Part shown: positions 19,434-28,126 of the stretch, in pieces | How the letters are laid out: each line of letters opens with the position of its first letter | Numbering within the stretch: position 1 is the first letter of the stretch | Origin: Brachyspira pilosicoli | GTDB taxonomy: Bacteria; Spirochaetota; Brachyspiria; Brachyspirales; Brachyspiraceae | Direction of reading: 5' to 3' | DNA: 64,000 nucleotides | Assembly: GCF_008016535.1 (NCBI RefSeq) | Contig: NZ_SAXY01000025.1 | Coordinates: 1 to 64,000, forward strand | Notes under the pieces: model-generated | The model's input: only the letters and a program-made list of their open reading frames with translations | The model's database searches: none | Told to the model about the DNA's origin: nothing | Position numbers and translations under genes: made by a program

Positions 19434-20417
19434 GATAGTAGAGTATAAATTTGTTAAGGAGTGTGAGATATTGGACATTTTTTAGTATAAAAAAAGCAGT
19501 ATCCTTGTTATAATATTTTGAACATAAAACAAATAAAAAGGATGCTACTATGAAAAAAGATTATAGCACAGAATTTAAATTATTTATAGTGGATGAAGCA
19601 TTAAAAACTAAAAATATTAAAAGATTTTTAAAGATAGAAGAAATACCCAAATCTACTTTTTATGCTTGGCTTAAAAAATATAAAGACACTGGAACTGTCG
19701 CTAATTTTAGTACTAAGCCAAAAACTTCTCCAAATATCTTTAATAATCAAAAAGCTATTAATTTAATTATTGAACTCTATACTAAAGAATATCGAGGTAA
19801 GCATTATATTAAAGCATATTTAAATCGTGAAGGCATTAAGATAGGGGTTACAGCTATAGAGAATGTACTAAAAAGAAATAATCTTTGGAGATATAAAACA
19901 AAAAAGAAAAAGAAGCGATATGATAAGCGTAAATTTGTCTCTAAAATACAAAAAGAAGGCAAAATAGTTCAAATAGACACTAAATATATCAAATTAGGCA
20001 GAAAAACAGTCTATCAGTTCACTGCTGTCGATTTAGCTACTCGCTATAGTTGGAGGCAAATCTATGAGGATAAAACACCTTATAGTGCTTTATCTTTCTT
20101 AAAATATGTATTGAAAACTTCACCTTTTAGGATAAAATCTATACAAACTGCGACCGAAGGAAGTGCCTGTGGCAACAATGGTATAGAATATACTTATCGC
20201 TGTATTAATACTCCTAAAATCAATATTTTTGATGAATACTGCTTAAAAAATAAATTAGAGAGGAGATATATTCCTATAGCAACACCAAGATACAATGGCG
20301 TAGTAGAAAGAGTACACGGTATAGACGAAAGAGAATTTTATTCAAGATTAAATAAAAATATCACTGTAGAATTATTAAGAGAAAAATTAAAAGAATATAC
20401 ACATTTTTATAACAATC

Positions 20418-21439
20418 TGCACAGGTGCCAAACATATTGCAGTTAGGAATTCCTTAATTTATTAAAGTATAGCATAGGTGTATCATAATTTAAAGCAGAA
20501 TGTATTCGTTTATAATTGAAAAAATGATTATATTTTTGTATGTTTTTATTTGCTTTCTCTAATGTTAATTCTTGTGTACAAAAGTCATAAAATTCTTTTT
20601 GGTCTTGTCATTGTGTACTCTCTACTACACCATTATACCAAGGTGATGCAATTGGACTATAAACCCTTTTAATATAGTTTTTCTTACAAAATATATCTAA
20701 TGGGTGTTCAGTATTAAATGAATGTTTACGGTAAGTAAATTCTGTACCATTGTCTGTTTGAATACAATGTACTCTAAAAGGAAAATAATCTATAAGTCGT
20801 TTCATAAAATCAATGGTACTGTATGGACTTTTTTCATCGTATAAATATCTAAAGCTCATTCTTGTTGCTATATCTACAGCAGTAAATTGATAATAATGTA
20901 TTTCTCCAAAAAAAGCATATTTAACATCTATTTGTACCTTTTCTCCTGCTTCTTTAATATAAATAGCATGCTTTCCTTTATGTTTTCTCTTAATTTTTTT
21001 CTTTTTACTTCTATACAAATTATTTTCTTTTAGAACAGTTTCTATAGCTGTTGTTCCTACTTTAATGTCTTCTAACTCTAATTGTTTTTTTATTTTTAAT
21101 TTACCATAACCGTATAATTTTCTTATTTCAATTATTCTTTTAATAATCTTTTTATTTTTCAATTTATTTTTATTATTCTTAGGTTTAGTAGATTTAGGTT
21201 TTATAATAGAATAAGTTTCTAATTGGCTTTTCCAATAATAATATGTTCTAATACTAATCTTATATTTTAAAGCTAATACTTCTTTATTTTTAACTTTATT
21301 AATTTTTAGAACTATCTTTTTTCTTTGATTTGAAGTATATTCTTTCATAGGTATTCCTTTAAATTTGAACTATATATATTATAAGGAATACCTACTTTTT
21401 TAAACTAAAAAAACGTGCAATATGTATGGCTCCTAAACA
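20418..21439 (-). mobile_element. Second IS481-like element nested in copy 3
   Basis: This 1,022-base element has imperfect inverted ends TGCACAGGTGCCAAACATAT and (right, reverse-complemented) TGTTTAGGAGCCATACATAT. It is flanked by a perfect 15-base direct repeat ATTTTTATAACAATC at 20403-20417 and 21440-21454. The duplicated target is part of the host transposase gene, and the continuous sequence is seen in the intact copy at 53.3 kb, so the insertion is directly demonstrated. It encodes one transposase frame on the minus strand. Confidence 0.93.
20443..21348 (-). pseudogene. Nested IS transposase with an in-frame stop
   Basis: The frame from 21348 to the stop at 20443 would be 301 aa. It holds an N-terminal helix-turn-helix, a basic linker rich in KKK, and DDE positions in VQIDVKY, IQTDNGTEF and NGVVES. 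A TGA at about 20608-20610 interrupts it after NGVVESTQ, where related transposases have an Arg (a CGA to TGA change would explain it). Downstream codons QDQKEFYDF and HSALNYDTPM are still in frame and family-like. A single nonsense mutation has probably inactivated it. It is about a third identical by eye to the host IS transposase. Confidence 0.85.
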
Positions 21440-21686
21440 ATTTTTATAACAATCAAAGATTGATTTCTTCGTTATTGTATATTACAATCAAAGAAAGAAT
21501 CAAAAATATTATAGCAAGTAAAAGTACAATATCTATGGCTCCATGACAGTAGAGTATAAATTTTTAAGTTTATAAATTTAAAGTTTTTGAATTTTATTGT
21601 TTTCCTTTACTGATTTGTATATTTTGATAAGGTTTTAATTTTTATAAAGATAAAATTATTATTTTTGTATATATTAGTAGAGTGTA

Positions 21687-22062
21687 GATTTAAGATGTTT
21701 GCACTTTTTGCAACTTTTTGCTGCGGGAAAAAGTTGAATAAAACAAAAACTTACATGAAAAAATATTTTTGTTTAACTATATATTGAAGTTTGTTAAAAA
21801 CTATTTATTTAAATTAAGATATTTACGGGGCTTTACCTTTAACGAAGTACACACCGTGTAATGCGAGAAAAAGAACAACAAAATCTTTATCTTTTTTATT
21901 ATTGTGCTGCACCCCAAGTTCTTTTGTTGACACAAAGAACCAAAAAGACTGCGTTTAACTAAGTATAACTTTTTATGTATATACAAAATATAGATATTAT
22001 TTTAGATTTACATATTCCAAAATAATAGCACTTTTTGCTACGAGAAAAGTTGAATAAAAAAG
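21687..22062. repeat. Dispersed modular repeat, locus 3 (several blocks)
   Basis: In the 560-base gap between the IS and the SRP RNA there are three blocks of the repeat family. About 21700-21742 has GCACTTTTTGCAACTTTTTG followed by CTGCGGGAAAAAGTTGAATA. About 21825-21955 has GGGGCTTTACC and AAAGAACCAAAAAGACTGCG. About 22028-22060 has GCACTTTTTGCTACGAGAAA. No gene is supported here. Confidence 0.6.
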
Positions 22063-22110
22063 TTATATAGGAAAATATATTTATATTAAAAAATTGTTAT
22101 AAATAAAAAA

Positions 22111-22217
22111 GGCCCCTTATAACAGGAGAACTAGCACCCAGTTGGGTTGACTTACCGTTGCTTCCTTCCGAACCTGGCGGATTCATCATCAACTGCCGTA
22201 GAACCCCGTTATAAGAG
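22111..22217 (-). ncRNA. ffs: Small bacterial signal recognition particle RNA (4.5S-type)
   Basis: On the minus strand the sequence holds the universal SRP domain IV core CCAGGTTCGGAAGGAAGCA near the middle, with the asymmetric and GGAA-tetraloop features that bind Ffh. The ends TTATAAC and GTTATAA pair to close a single long hairpin of about 107 nt. A T-run directly after GGGGCC should terminate it. It follows tRNA-Ser by 18 bases and is probably co-transcribed with both tRNAs. Confidence 0.95.
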
Positions 22218-22235
22218 ATGTAGAAAACTAAACTA

Positions 22236-22320
22236 CGGAGAGAGTGGGATTCGAACCCACGGTACTTTAACATACACACGACTTCCAATCGTGCTCCTTC
22301 AACCGCTCGGACATCTCTCC
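22236..22320 (-). tRNA. tRNA-Ser (anticodon GGA)
   Basis: On the minus strand GGAGAGA pairs with TCTCTCC at the acceptor stem. The anticodon arm is CACGA-TTGGAAG-TCGTG, giving anticodon GGA for UCC/UCU. A long variable arm, typical of serine tRNAs, and GGTTCGAATCC in the T arm are present. The gene is 85 nt including the discriminator G; CCA is not encoded. Confidence 0.96.
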
Positions 22321-22336
22321 ATATATTTAATTTAAA

Positions 22337-22410
22337 CGTGCCTGAGAAGATTTGAACTTCCAACCTTCAGAACCGCAATCTGATGCTCTATCCAATTGAG
22401 CTACAGGCAC
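22337..22410 (-). tRNA. tRNA-Arg (anticodon GCG)
   Basis: On the minus strand GTGCCTG pairs with CAGGCAC. The anticodon arm is TCAGA-TTGCGGT-TCTGA, giving anticodon GCG, which reads CGC and by wobble CGU. Most bacteria decode this box with an ACG (inosine) arginine tRNA. The T arm GTTCAAATC and D arm AGCTCAATTGGATAGAGC are normal. It is the first of the RNA cluster. Confidence 0.94.
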
Positions 22411-22430
22411 ATAGGTTTTATAGTCTAAAA

Positions 22431-22459
22431 ATCATAACATAAAAATATTTTTTTTGCAA
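22431..22459 (-). promoter_or_regulatory. Promoter of the tRNA/SRP RNA cluster
   Basis: On the minus strand TTGCAA (22459-22454) and TATGAT (22436-22431) are 17 bases apart, about 20 bases before tRNA-Arg. The rest of the gap up to 22619 has no gene. Confidence 0.55.
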
Positions 22460-22619
22460 ATATTTATTTGTATATTAGTTATTTGTTTAGTCATTTTTTA
22501 TAAAAGCGTATATGTCTTTAAATAAAAATATTCTAAATGCTAATGAAATCATAACTTTTATAAATTCTAATACGATAAAAACCTTTATTTGCTTCATAAA
22601 AAATTAATTTGACTACTAT

Positions 22620-22640
22620 CATATATATATATATATATAT
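22620..22640. repeat. (AT)n dinucleotide tract
   Basis: About ten and a half AT units directly follow the stop codon of the minus-strand acetyltransferase gene. Length variation would not change the protein. Confidence 0.8.
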
Positions 22641-23129
22641 TTATAAAGTCAAATCTATGTAATAAAGAACTATATCCTCATATTCATTATTTTTATTAAG
22701 ATATCCTTTTTTTACAATACCTATTTCATTAAAACCTATTTTTTTATATAGTTTATGAGCAGTTTCATTAGATAATACAACAGCATTAAACTGAAGTATT
22801 CTATATCCAAATTTAGCTCCCTGTTTAATAGAATCTCTGACCAAAGCCTCACCTACTCCTTTACCCCTAATATTTTTATCTACTGCATAAGAAGCATTGC
22901 ATATATGTCCGCATCTTCCTATATTATTAGGGTGAAGTATGTAAACTCTATAAACTTTTTCGCTTTCTATTACTAAGCCAGTATGGTCTTGAGAAGAAAA
23001 ATATTTATCTGTCTCATCTTCATCTTTTAAAACATCTATTTGAGGAAAATAAATACCATCCTCTATAATATTATTCCATATCTTTATAGCATCTTTAGCA
23101 TATTTTTTATTATATTTTATTATTTCCAT
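22641..23129 (-). CDS. GNAT-family N-acetyltransferase
   Basis: The ATG at 23129 (MEIIKYNKKYAKDAI) is chosen because AAAGGA precedes it; the frame upstream has no ribosome site. The 162-aa product has the acetyl-CoA loop RGKGVGEALVRDSIKQGAKF near residues 90-110 (R-G-K-G-V-G) and the late FNAVVLSNETAHKLYKKIGF segment, both standard for GNAT enzymes. The substrate is unknown. It is divergent from the MATE gene. Confidence 0.88.
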   Translation of the reverse strand: MEIIKYNKKYAKDAIKIWNNIIEDGIYFPQIDVLKDEDETDKYFSSQDHTGLVIESEKVYRVYILHPNNIGRCGHICNASYAVDKNIRGKGVGEALVRDSIKQGAKFGYRILQFNAVVLSNETAHKLYKKIGFNEIGIVKKGYLNKNNEYEDIVLYYIDLTL

Positions 23130-23257
23130 AGTTAAGTCCTTTATATTATTATATATTATATGCATACTATTGACAAATAAATGAAAATATTTATACTTAA
23201 TATTGGTCTGAAAGCGTACTTCCAATATTTTTTATTTAAACTAAACAGGCACATAAA

Positions 23258-24601
23258 ATGGAACTTAATAATAAAACTTTAATAGAAAATAATAGCATAA
23301 AATTATTTTTTAAATTTGCTATACCAAGCATTTTAGGCATGATTATGGGAAGTGCTGCAGTATTTGTAGATGGCTTTTTTGTGGCACATTTTATATCTGC
23401 TAATGCTTTCACTGCAATTAATATAGTTTGGCCAATCACTGCTTTATCATTTGGTATATACGTAATGCTTACAATAGGCTCTATTGCCCTCGCTGGCAAA
23501 TGCATAGGGGAAAATAATATAAGAAGAGCTAATTTAATATTCACTCAAACATTAATTGTAGTGCTTACAATAGCAACTTTGCCTCTTATAATAGCATATA
23601 TACTTAGAAAAAATTTACTTCCATTGTTTGGAGCTCATGGAGAAATATATCAATTATCATTAGATTATATTGAGGGCGTATTATTTGCTACATTTTTTTG
23701 GGGAATCGCTTATGTACTTAGTCAATTTGTAAGGCTTAATGGCTCACCAAAATTTGCTTCTTTAATGTTTATAATATCTTCTATAGCAAATATGATATTA
23801 GACCCTATTTTTATTGTAGTTTTTAAGTTAGGAATATCTGGTGCTGCTTGGGCTACTGCAATATCTCAAATGATTGCATTTATTATGGGGTTGTTATACT
23901 TCTTTAAGCCAAATTGTAAATTAAAAATTATAAAAGTTTATGGAGGCTGGATTTATATATTAAAAGCATCATTCAATGGATTTTCAGAGTTTCTAAGTAA
24001 TTTATCTTCAGGACTCATACCTTGGCTATTTAATATCACAGCATATAATATTTCTGGTAATAACGGCATACTTGTTTATTCCGTTGCTAATTATGCCATC
24101 ATGTTTTTTATAATGCTTGCATATTCTATTGGTGAAGCATTAGAACCATTAGTAAGCGTTTCATATGGTGCTAAAAATAAAAATAGAATGAAGGATTTTC
24201 TAAAAATATCAATATTTTTAATTTCTATTATATCAATACTAATATCAATTATATTATTAATAAATCCAAGTTCATTAGTAAAAATGCTTTTACAAGATGT
24301 TGATGTACAAACATTTGAAGAAGCTAATTTTTTTGTAAGAGCATCAATACCTACCTTTATAGGTGTAGGAATAAATATTATAATGAGTGCCTACTACACA
24401 TCTGTACAAAAGGCAGGAGCTTCAGCAATAGTTGCAGCCTTAAGAAGCACAATACTTCCAATAGTATTAGTATTAACTCTGCCTAATATAATAGGTTTTA
24501 TAGGTTTAATTTTAGTTCTTCCTATAAGCGAAATAGCAACCTTAATTGTTTCTGTTCTGTTATACAAAAATAGAAAACCGGATATTTTAATTAATTTATA
24601 A
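23258..24601 (+). CDS. MATE-family efflux transporter
   Basis: The 447-aa inner-membrane protein has about twelve hydrophobic segments in two similar halves. Early motifs IPSILGMIMGSAAVFVDGFF near residues 20-40 and GIYVMLTIGSIALAGKCIGE near 65-85 fit the NorM/MepA/DinF superfamily. The second half has GEALEPLVSVSYGAKN near residue 290. Members use a sodium or proton gradient to export cationic drugs or metabolites; the substrate is not predictable. It stands alone as a single-gene unit. Confidence 0.9.
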   Translation: MELNNKTLIENNSIKLFFKFAIPSILGMIMGSAAVFVDGFFVAHFISANAFTAINIVWPITALSFGIYVMLTIGSIALAGKCIGENNIRRANLIFTQTLIVVLTIATLPLIIAYILRKNLLPLFGAHGEIYQLSLDYIEGVLFATFFWGIAYVLSQFVRLNGSPKFASLMFIISSIANMILDPIFIVVFKLGISGAAWATAISQMIAFIMGLLYFFKPNCKLKIIKVYGGWIYILKASFNGFSEFLSNLSSGLIPWLFNITAYNISGNNGILVYSVANYAIMFFIMLAYSIGEALEPLVSVSYGAKNKNRMKDFLKISIFLISIISILISIILLINPSSLVKMLLQDVDVQTFEEANFFVRASIPTFIGVGINIIMSAYYTSVQKAGASAIVAALRSTILPIVLVLTLPNIIGFIGLILVLPISEIATLIVSVLLYKNRKPDILINL

Positions 24602-24649
24602 GATAATATTAAAAAATTCTTTCAAATAACTCAAAATACCATCATTTCA

Positions 24650-24805
24650 TTTATTCAACTTTTTCCCGCCTTCGCGGTGCGGACTTCGTCAAAGTTGCAA
24701 AAAGTGCAAGTAACAAGATAACACTAAATATTAATAATTATACTTTATTAAAAAGAAATTATTAAATTTGAGCTAAATTAAGCCTTTTTGCTTCTTATGG
24801 CAATA
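24650..24805. repeat. Dispersed modular repeat, locus 4
   Basis: CAACTTTTTCCCGCCTTCGC is followed by GGTGCGGACTTCGTCAAAGT and TGCAAAAAGTGCAAG, so the arms CAACTTTTT and AAAGTTG pair. A separate end block, AGCCTTTTTGCTTC, lies near 24781. It separates the convergent MATE and DJ-1-like genes and could act as a transcript end. Confidence 0.6.
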
Positions 24806-24866
24806 TGCATGTATTTATTTATGTATTTACAAACTTTAAATTTTTAATATATACTATCAAACAAAT

Positions 24867-25382
24867 TTATACTGCTTCTAAAGCATTAAGCAAAACATTG
24901 CCAAACTCTTTTGCAGATTGCGGCCCATTAGCTGTTATTATATTGCCAGATACTACAACATTCTCCTCTACAATATTAGCATTATTATGCCTAACAGGAG
25001 ATTCATTTTCTTTTAAACAAGCAACATTAATATTTGCCAATATACCAGCATTAGCCATTATAACAACACCGCTCCCAATACCAGCTACTATTTTTCCATT
25101 ATCAAGAAATAACTTAGCAAGCCCCTGTGCACGCCAATCGTCCCAAAGCTTTATAGAGCCAACCCCCCCAACAAAAACTATAGCATCAAAATTATCCGTA
25201 CTCACTTCGCTAAATAAAAACTCTGTATTAACAGTACTGCCCAATTTCCCATGTGCCTCGCCTATTATGCTAGAAGTTAATTTTATATCATATCCTTTAG
25301 CTTCTAAAATCTTTTTGCTTTCAAAAAACTCTTCATCTTGAAAATTTTCATTTGCAACCACATATACTACACTTTTAGACAT
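24867..25382 (-). CDS. DJ-1/PfpI-family protein lacking the nucleophile Cys
   Basis: The 171-aa protein has the DJ-1/PfpI fold pattern: SVVYVVANENFQDEEFFESK at the start (with the conserved Glu near residue 17), YDIKLTSS, and FDAIVFVGGVGSIKLWDD near residues 65-82. At the nucleophile elbow the family has A-I-C-H/A; here it reads VAGIGSGVVIMANAGIL near residue 98, with Gly where the cysteine should be. So the usual deglycase, chaperone or protease chemistry is doubtful. AGGAG precedes the ATG. It lies 22 bases downstream of glgA in the same direction. Confidence 0.85.
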   Translation of the reverse strand: MSKSVVYVVANENFQDEEFFESKKILEAKGYDIKLTSSIIGEAHGKLGSTVNTEFLFSEVSTDNFDAIVFVGGVGSIKLWDDWRAQGLAKLFLDNGKIVAGIGSGVVIMANAGILANINVACLKENESPVRHNNANIVEENVVVSGNIITANGPQSAKEFGNVLLNALEAV

Positions 25383-25404
25383 TTTTTAAACATTCTCCTT
25401 TTTA

Positions 25405-26898
25405 TTATAGTCCGCAATTTTTATCATAATTCTTCTTGTTTTCTATAGCAATCTTATATGCCTTTACATATTCTTTAGCACTCTTCTCCCAAGAATTATC
25501 TATCTTCATCACACGTTTTTGCATAGCTTCAAATTTATCCCTATGATCATAATAAACACTAATAGCCCAGCCAATAGTATTATATAAAGCAGAATTATTA
25601 GAATCATAAAACTTAAATCCAGAACCTTCCCCTGTAGCCTCGTTATAATTTTCAACAGTATCTTCAAGCCCTCCAGTAGCATGCACTATAGGAATAGTTC
25701 CATATCTTAGAGAATACATCTGATTAAGTCCGCAAGGCTCAAACAAAGAAGGCATTACAAACATATCAGCACCCGCCTCTATTAAATGTGATAATTCATT
25801 GCTATAACCAATATAAGAGCCAATTCTTCCAGGATATCTCTTAGGCAAATCACCAAAGAAACTTTCAAAACCTTTATCGCCTGTACCAAGTATACAAAAT
25901 TGAAACTTCATATTAGCCATTAAAGGCTCAATAACAGAAGCAAGTAAATGATACCCCTTCTGATCAACAAACCTTCCTATAGCTCCAATCAAAGCTACAT
26001 CATCATCTTCTGCAAGCAAAAATCTCTTTTGTAACTCTATTTTACATATTTTTTTACCTTTCATATCTTTAGAAGAGAAATGTGCCGCTATCATAGTATC
26101 TTTTTCTGGCGACCAAACATCTTCATCTATTCCGTTTAATATGCCAAAGAAACTTGTTGTTTTATTATTTAAATAAGGTGCTATTCCATGACCGCCATAA
26201 GGAGAAGCTATCTCTCTTGCATAAGTTGGGCTTACTGTTGTAACTAAATCAGAGAAAAATATTCCGCCCTTTAATAAATTAATATTGCCATGGTCCTCAA
26301 AAGTATCTGGGCTAAAATTATTCCAACCTAAACCCAAATAATTATAAGTGCTTGCTGCATTATAAATACCCTGATAGTTGGCATTATGTATAGTAAGTAC
26401 GCTTGCCGCCTTACCTACTTCATCATTCCAATGCCAAGTTTTTATATATGCTGGTATTGCTGCTGTTTGCCAATCATTAGCATGAATTATATCTGGTTTT
26501 AAATTTAAATCTTTACATAATTGAAGCACTGCTCTTGAAAAAAATCCAAATCTCCAAGCATTGTCCTGATAATCATTAAAAGCATTATCATGATAAAGCC
26601 CTTCTCTGCTAAAGAAATGATGATGCTCTATAAAATAAAAATCTATACCATTATATACTGTCTTAAAAACACTGCACCACTCTTCGCCTGTACCCATCCA
26701 TACACCCATAGTAGGAAGTACATTTTCTAAATGACAGCCCTTAAAATCAATGTCTCTGTATTTTGGAATAACAACAGAAACCTCTACATCTAACTTTTTT
26801 AAATATATTGGTAAAGATCCAGCAACATCTGCTAAACCTCCTGTCTTTATAAAAGGAACAGCCTCTGATGAAGCTATAACTACTCTCATTTTTGACAT
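25405..26898 (-). CDS. glgA: Glycogen synthase (ADP-glucose type, GT5)
   Basis: The 497-aa enzyme transfers glucose from ADP-glucose to a growing alpha-1,4-glucan. The N-terminus has the substrate loop FIKTGGLADVAGSLP at residues 16-30 (K-x-G-G-L). Further family marks are PDIIHANDWQTAAIPAYI near residue 134, VSPTYAREIASPYGGHGI near 225, LNGIDEDVWSP near 255, and the C-terminal MPSLFEPCGLNQMYSLRYGT near 380 with the catalytic Glu. Length is typical. AGGAG precedes the ATG by seven bases. No other glg genes are in the window. Confidence 0.95.
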   Translation of the reverse strand: MSKMRVVIASSEAVPFIKTGGLADVAGSLPIYLKKLDVEVSVVIPKYRDIDFKGCHLENVLPTMGVWMGTGEEWCSVFKTVYNGIDFYFIEHHHFFSREGLYHDNAFNDYQDNAWRFGFFSRAVLQLCKDLNLKPDIIHANDWQTAAIPAYIKTWHWNDEVGKAASVLTIHNANYQGIYNAASTYNYLGLGWNNFSPDTFEDHGNINLLKGGIFFSDLVTTVSPTYAREIASPYGGHGIAPYLNNKTTSFFGILNGIDEDVWSPEKDTMIAAHFSSKDMKGKKICKIELQKRFLLAEDDDVALIGAIGRFVDQKGYHLLASVIEPLMANMKFQFCILGTGDKGFESFFGDLPKRYPGRIGSYIGYSNELSHLIEAGADMFVMPSLFEPCGLNQMYSLRYGTIPIVHATGGLEDTVENYNEATGEGSGFKFYDSNNSALYNTIGWAISVYYDHRDKFEAMQKRVMKIDNSWEKSAKEYVKAYKIAIENKKNYDKNCGL

Positions 26899-26984
26899 AT
26901 TAAAAACTCCTAAATATGTAAATATATTTTAAATATACTACTTTATAAAAAAACTTCAAGCAAAAATAATAATATATTTTTTAG

Positions 26985-27070
26985 TTATTTAAATAATGTT
27001 TAAATAATAATTGTTTTGTAAAATAAAGTCTCACTATTTTAATAGGGATAATTTTTAAAGTAATAGCTGC
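26985..27070 (+). repeat. Direct repeat, left copy, flanking the glycosyltransferase cluster
   Basis: About 85 bases containing GTTTAAATAATAATTGTTTT and AATTTTTAAAGTAAT recur at 31699-31785 with only scattered differences and in the same orientation. The two copies bracket the glycosyltransferase genes. No coding sequence is evident in the 286-base gap in which this copy lies. Confidence 0.7.
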
Positions 27071-27184
27071 ATTATTAAACTGAATATTTCAATATAAAAT
27101 AACTATTAAAAATATTAAATTATTTATTTTTTTGCTGTTATATATTATAATAATAAAGATTAAAATAAATTAGGAATATAAAAA

Positions 27185-28096
27185 ATGAAAAAGAAAATAG
27201 CTCTTTTGTTATGCTCTACAGGAAATGAAGCTTTTGCAGTTGGAAATGTTATAATAGGTGCTAAAAAATATCTATTTCAAAATTTAAAAGATGAAGAATA
27301 TGACATTGTATTTTATACAGATAAACTAGAAGCCAATGATGAAAACGCTCTTAAAAAAATTTTCCCAAGAATAATTATTAGAATCTATGAACCTCCATTT
27401 AATATTAATGATAATACGGCAGATATAACATATTATTCATTCTTTACTTTTGCCAGATTTGAAATATTTGATATGCTTGATGATTATAAAACAATACTTT
27501 ATATGGATACTGATATGGTTATACAAAAAGATATATCAAATATTATAAATATAAATGACTGTTTTTCTATAAGTTTTTATAAAAATGGAACTATACCATT
27601 GCATTATAAAATGAGAGAATTCACTTTAAATAAAATGAAAGAAAAATATAATATGGATATGATAAGAGCAATGGCTGGACTATTTTTAATTAATGATAAT
27701 TTTCCAAGATATAAAGAATTAAAAGAATGGTGTTATAAACAAATAAAAATTTATGAATGTAACGATGAAGACATACTAAATATATGCTTACAAGAATTCA
27801 ATGTAAAGCCAAATGTTTTAAGCGAACATTATAATTGTATGCCTGACTCACCTATTGTAAATGATGCATACATAGTTCATTCTATAGGACCTGCAAAATT
27901 CTGGAGAGGAACTTACAATAAATATTGGGAAGAAAATAATAAAATATGGATAGAAGCAGGCGGAAATACAACTTATAATGAAATATATAAAAAAAGAAAA
28001 ATTATAGACAAAATAGTGTGGCTTATACCAAATTATAATTTAAGAAATAAAGTTAGAGGATTTTTATTAAGAAAAATTGGTCTTTCTGGAAGATAG
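27185..28096 (+). CDS. Glycosyltransferase family 8 protein
   Basis: The 303-aa protein has the GT8 (GT-A fold) nucleotide-binding and metal motif TILYMDTDMVIQKDI near residues 98-112, with D-T-D as the metal ligands. Before it YYSFFTFARFEIFDML gives the usual acceptor-side helix, and later NVLSEHYNCMP and IVHSIGPAKFWRG contain the late His used by the family. It is cytoplasmic, likely decorating lipo-oligosaccharide or another surface glycan. The next glycosyltransferase gene starts 30 bases downstream. Confidence 0.87.
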   Translation: MKKKIALLLCSTGNEAFAVGNVIIGAKKYLFQNLKDEEYDIVFYTDKLEANDENALKKIFPRIIIRIYEPPFNINDNTADITYYSFFTFARFEIFDMLDDYKTILYMDTDMVIQKDISNIININDCFSISFYKNGTIPLHYKMREFTLNKMKEKYNMDMIRAMAGLFLINDNFPRYKELKEWCYKQIKIYECNDEDILNICLQEFNVKPNVLSEHYNCMPDSPIVNDAYIVHSIGPAKFWRGTYNKYWEENNKIWIEAGGNTTYNEIYKKRKIIDKIVWLIPNYNLRNKVRGFLLRKIGLSGR

Positions 28097-28126
28097 AAAT
28101 TATAAACAAAAGAGGTAAATAAAAAA

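Larger units (their letters stand above)
19550..21546 (+). pseudogene. IS481-like transposase, disrupted twice
   Basis: The uninterrupted frame runs 19550-20446; the remaining codons resume after the nested IS at about 21455 and end with the TGA at 21544. Compared with the intact 311-aa copy it has two lesions. First, at 20149-20176 a 28-base stretch replaces 4 bases of the QTDNG segment, giving QTATEGSACGNNG: frame is kept (net 24 bases) but the second DDE aspartate is lost. Second, the other IS interrupts it after THFYNN. First Asp (VQIDTKY) and Glu (VVERVH) remain. Confidence 0.9.
19452..21548 (+). mobile_element. IS481-like element, copy 3, interrupted by a second IS
   Basis: The ends are TGTTAAGGAGTGTGAGATAT on the left and, reverse-complemented, TGTCATGGAGCCATAGATAT on the right; they form imperfect inverted repeats. 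The flanks carry a 14-base direct repeat GTAGAGTATAAATT at 19438-19451 and 21549-21562, a target duplication. A different IS481-like element occupies 20418-21439. Removing it and its own duplication leaves about 1,060 bases. Long target duplications and a single transposase frame fit the IS481 family better than IS3. Confidence 0.9.

Noticed and set aside
19550-21546. IS3-family assignment for the IS elements
   Set aside because: One transposase frame with no frameshift pair, and 14-15 bp target duplications, fit IS481 better than IS3.
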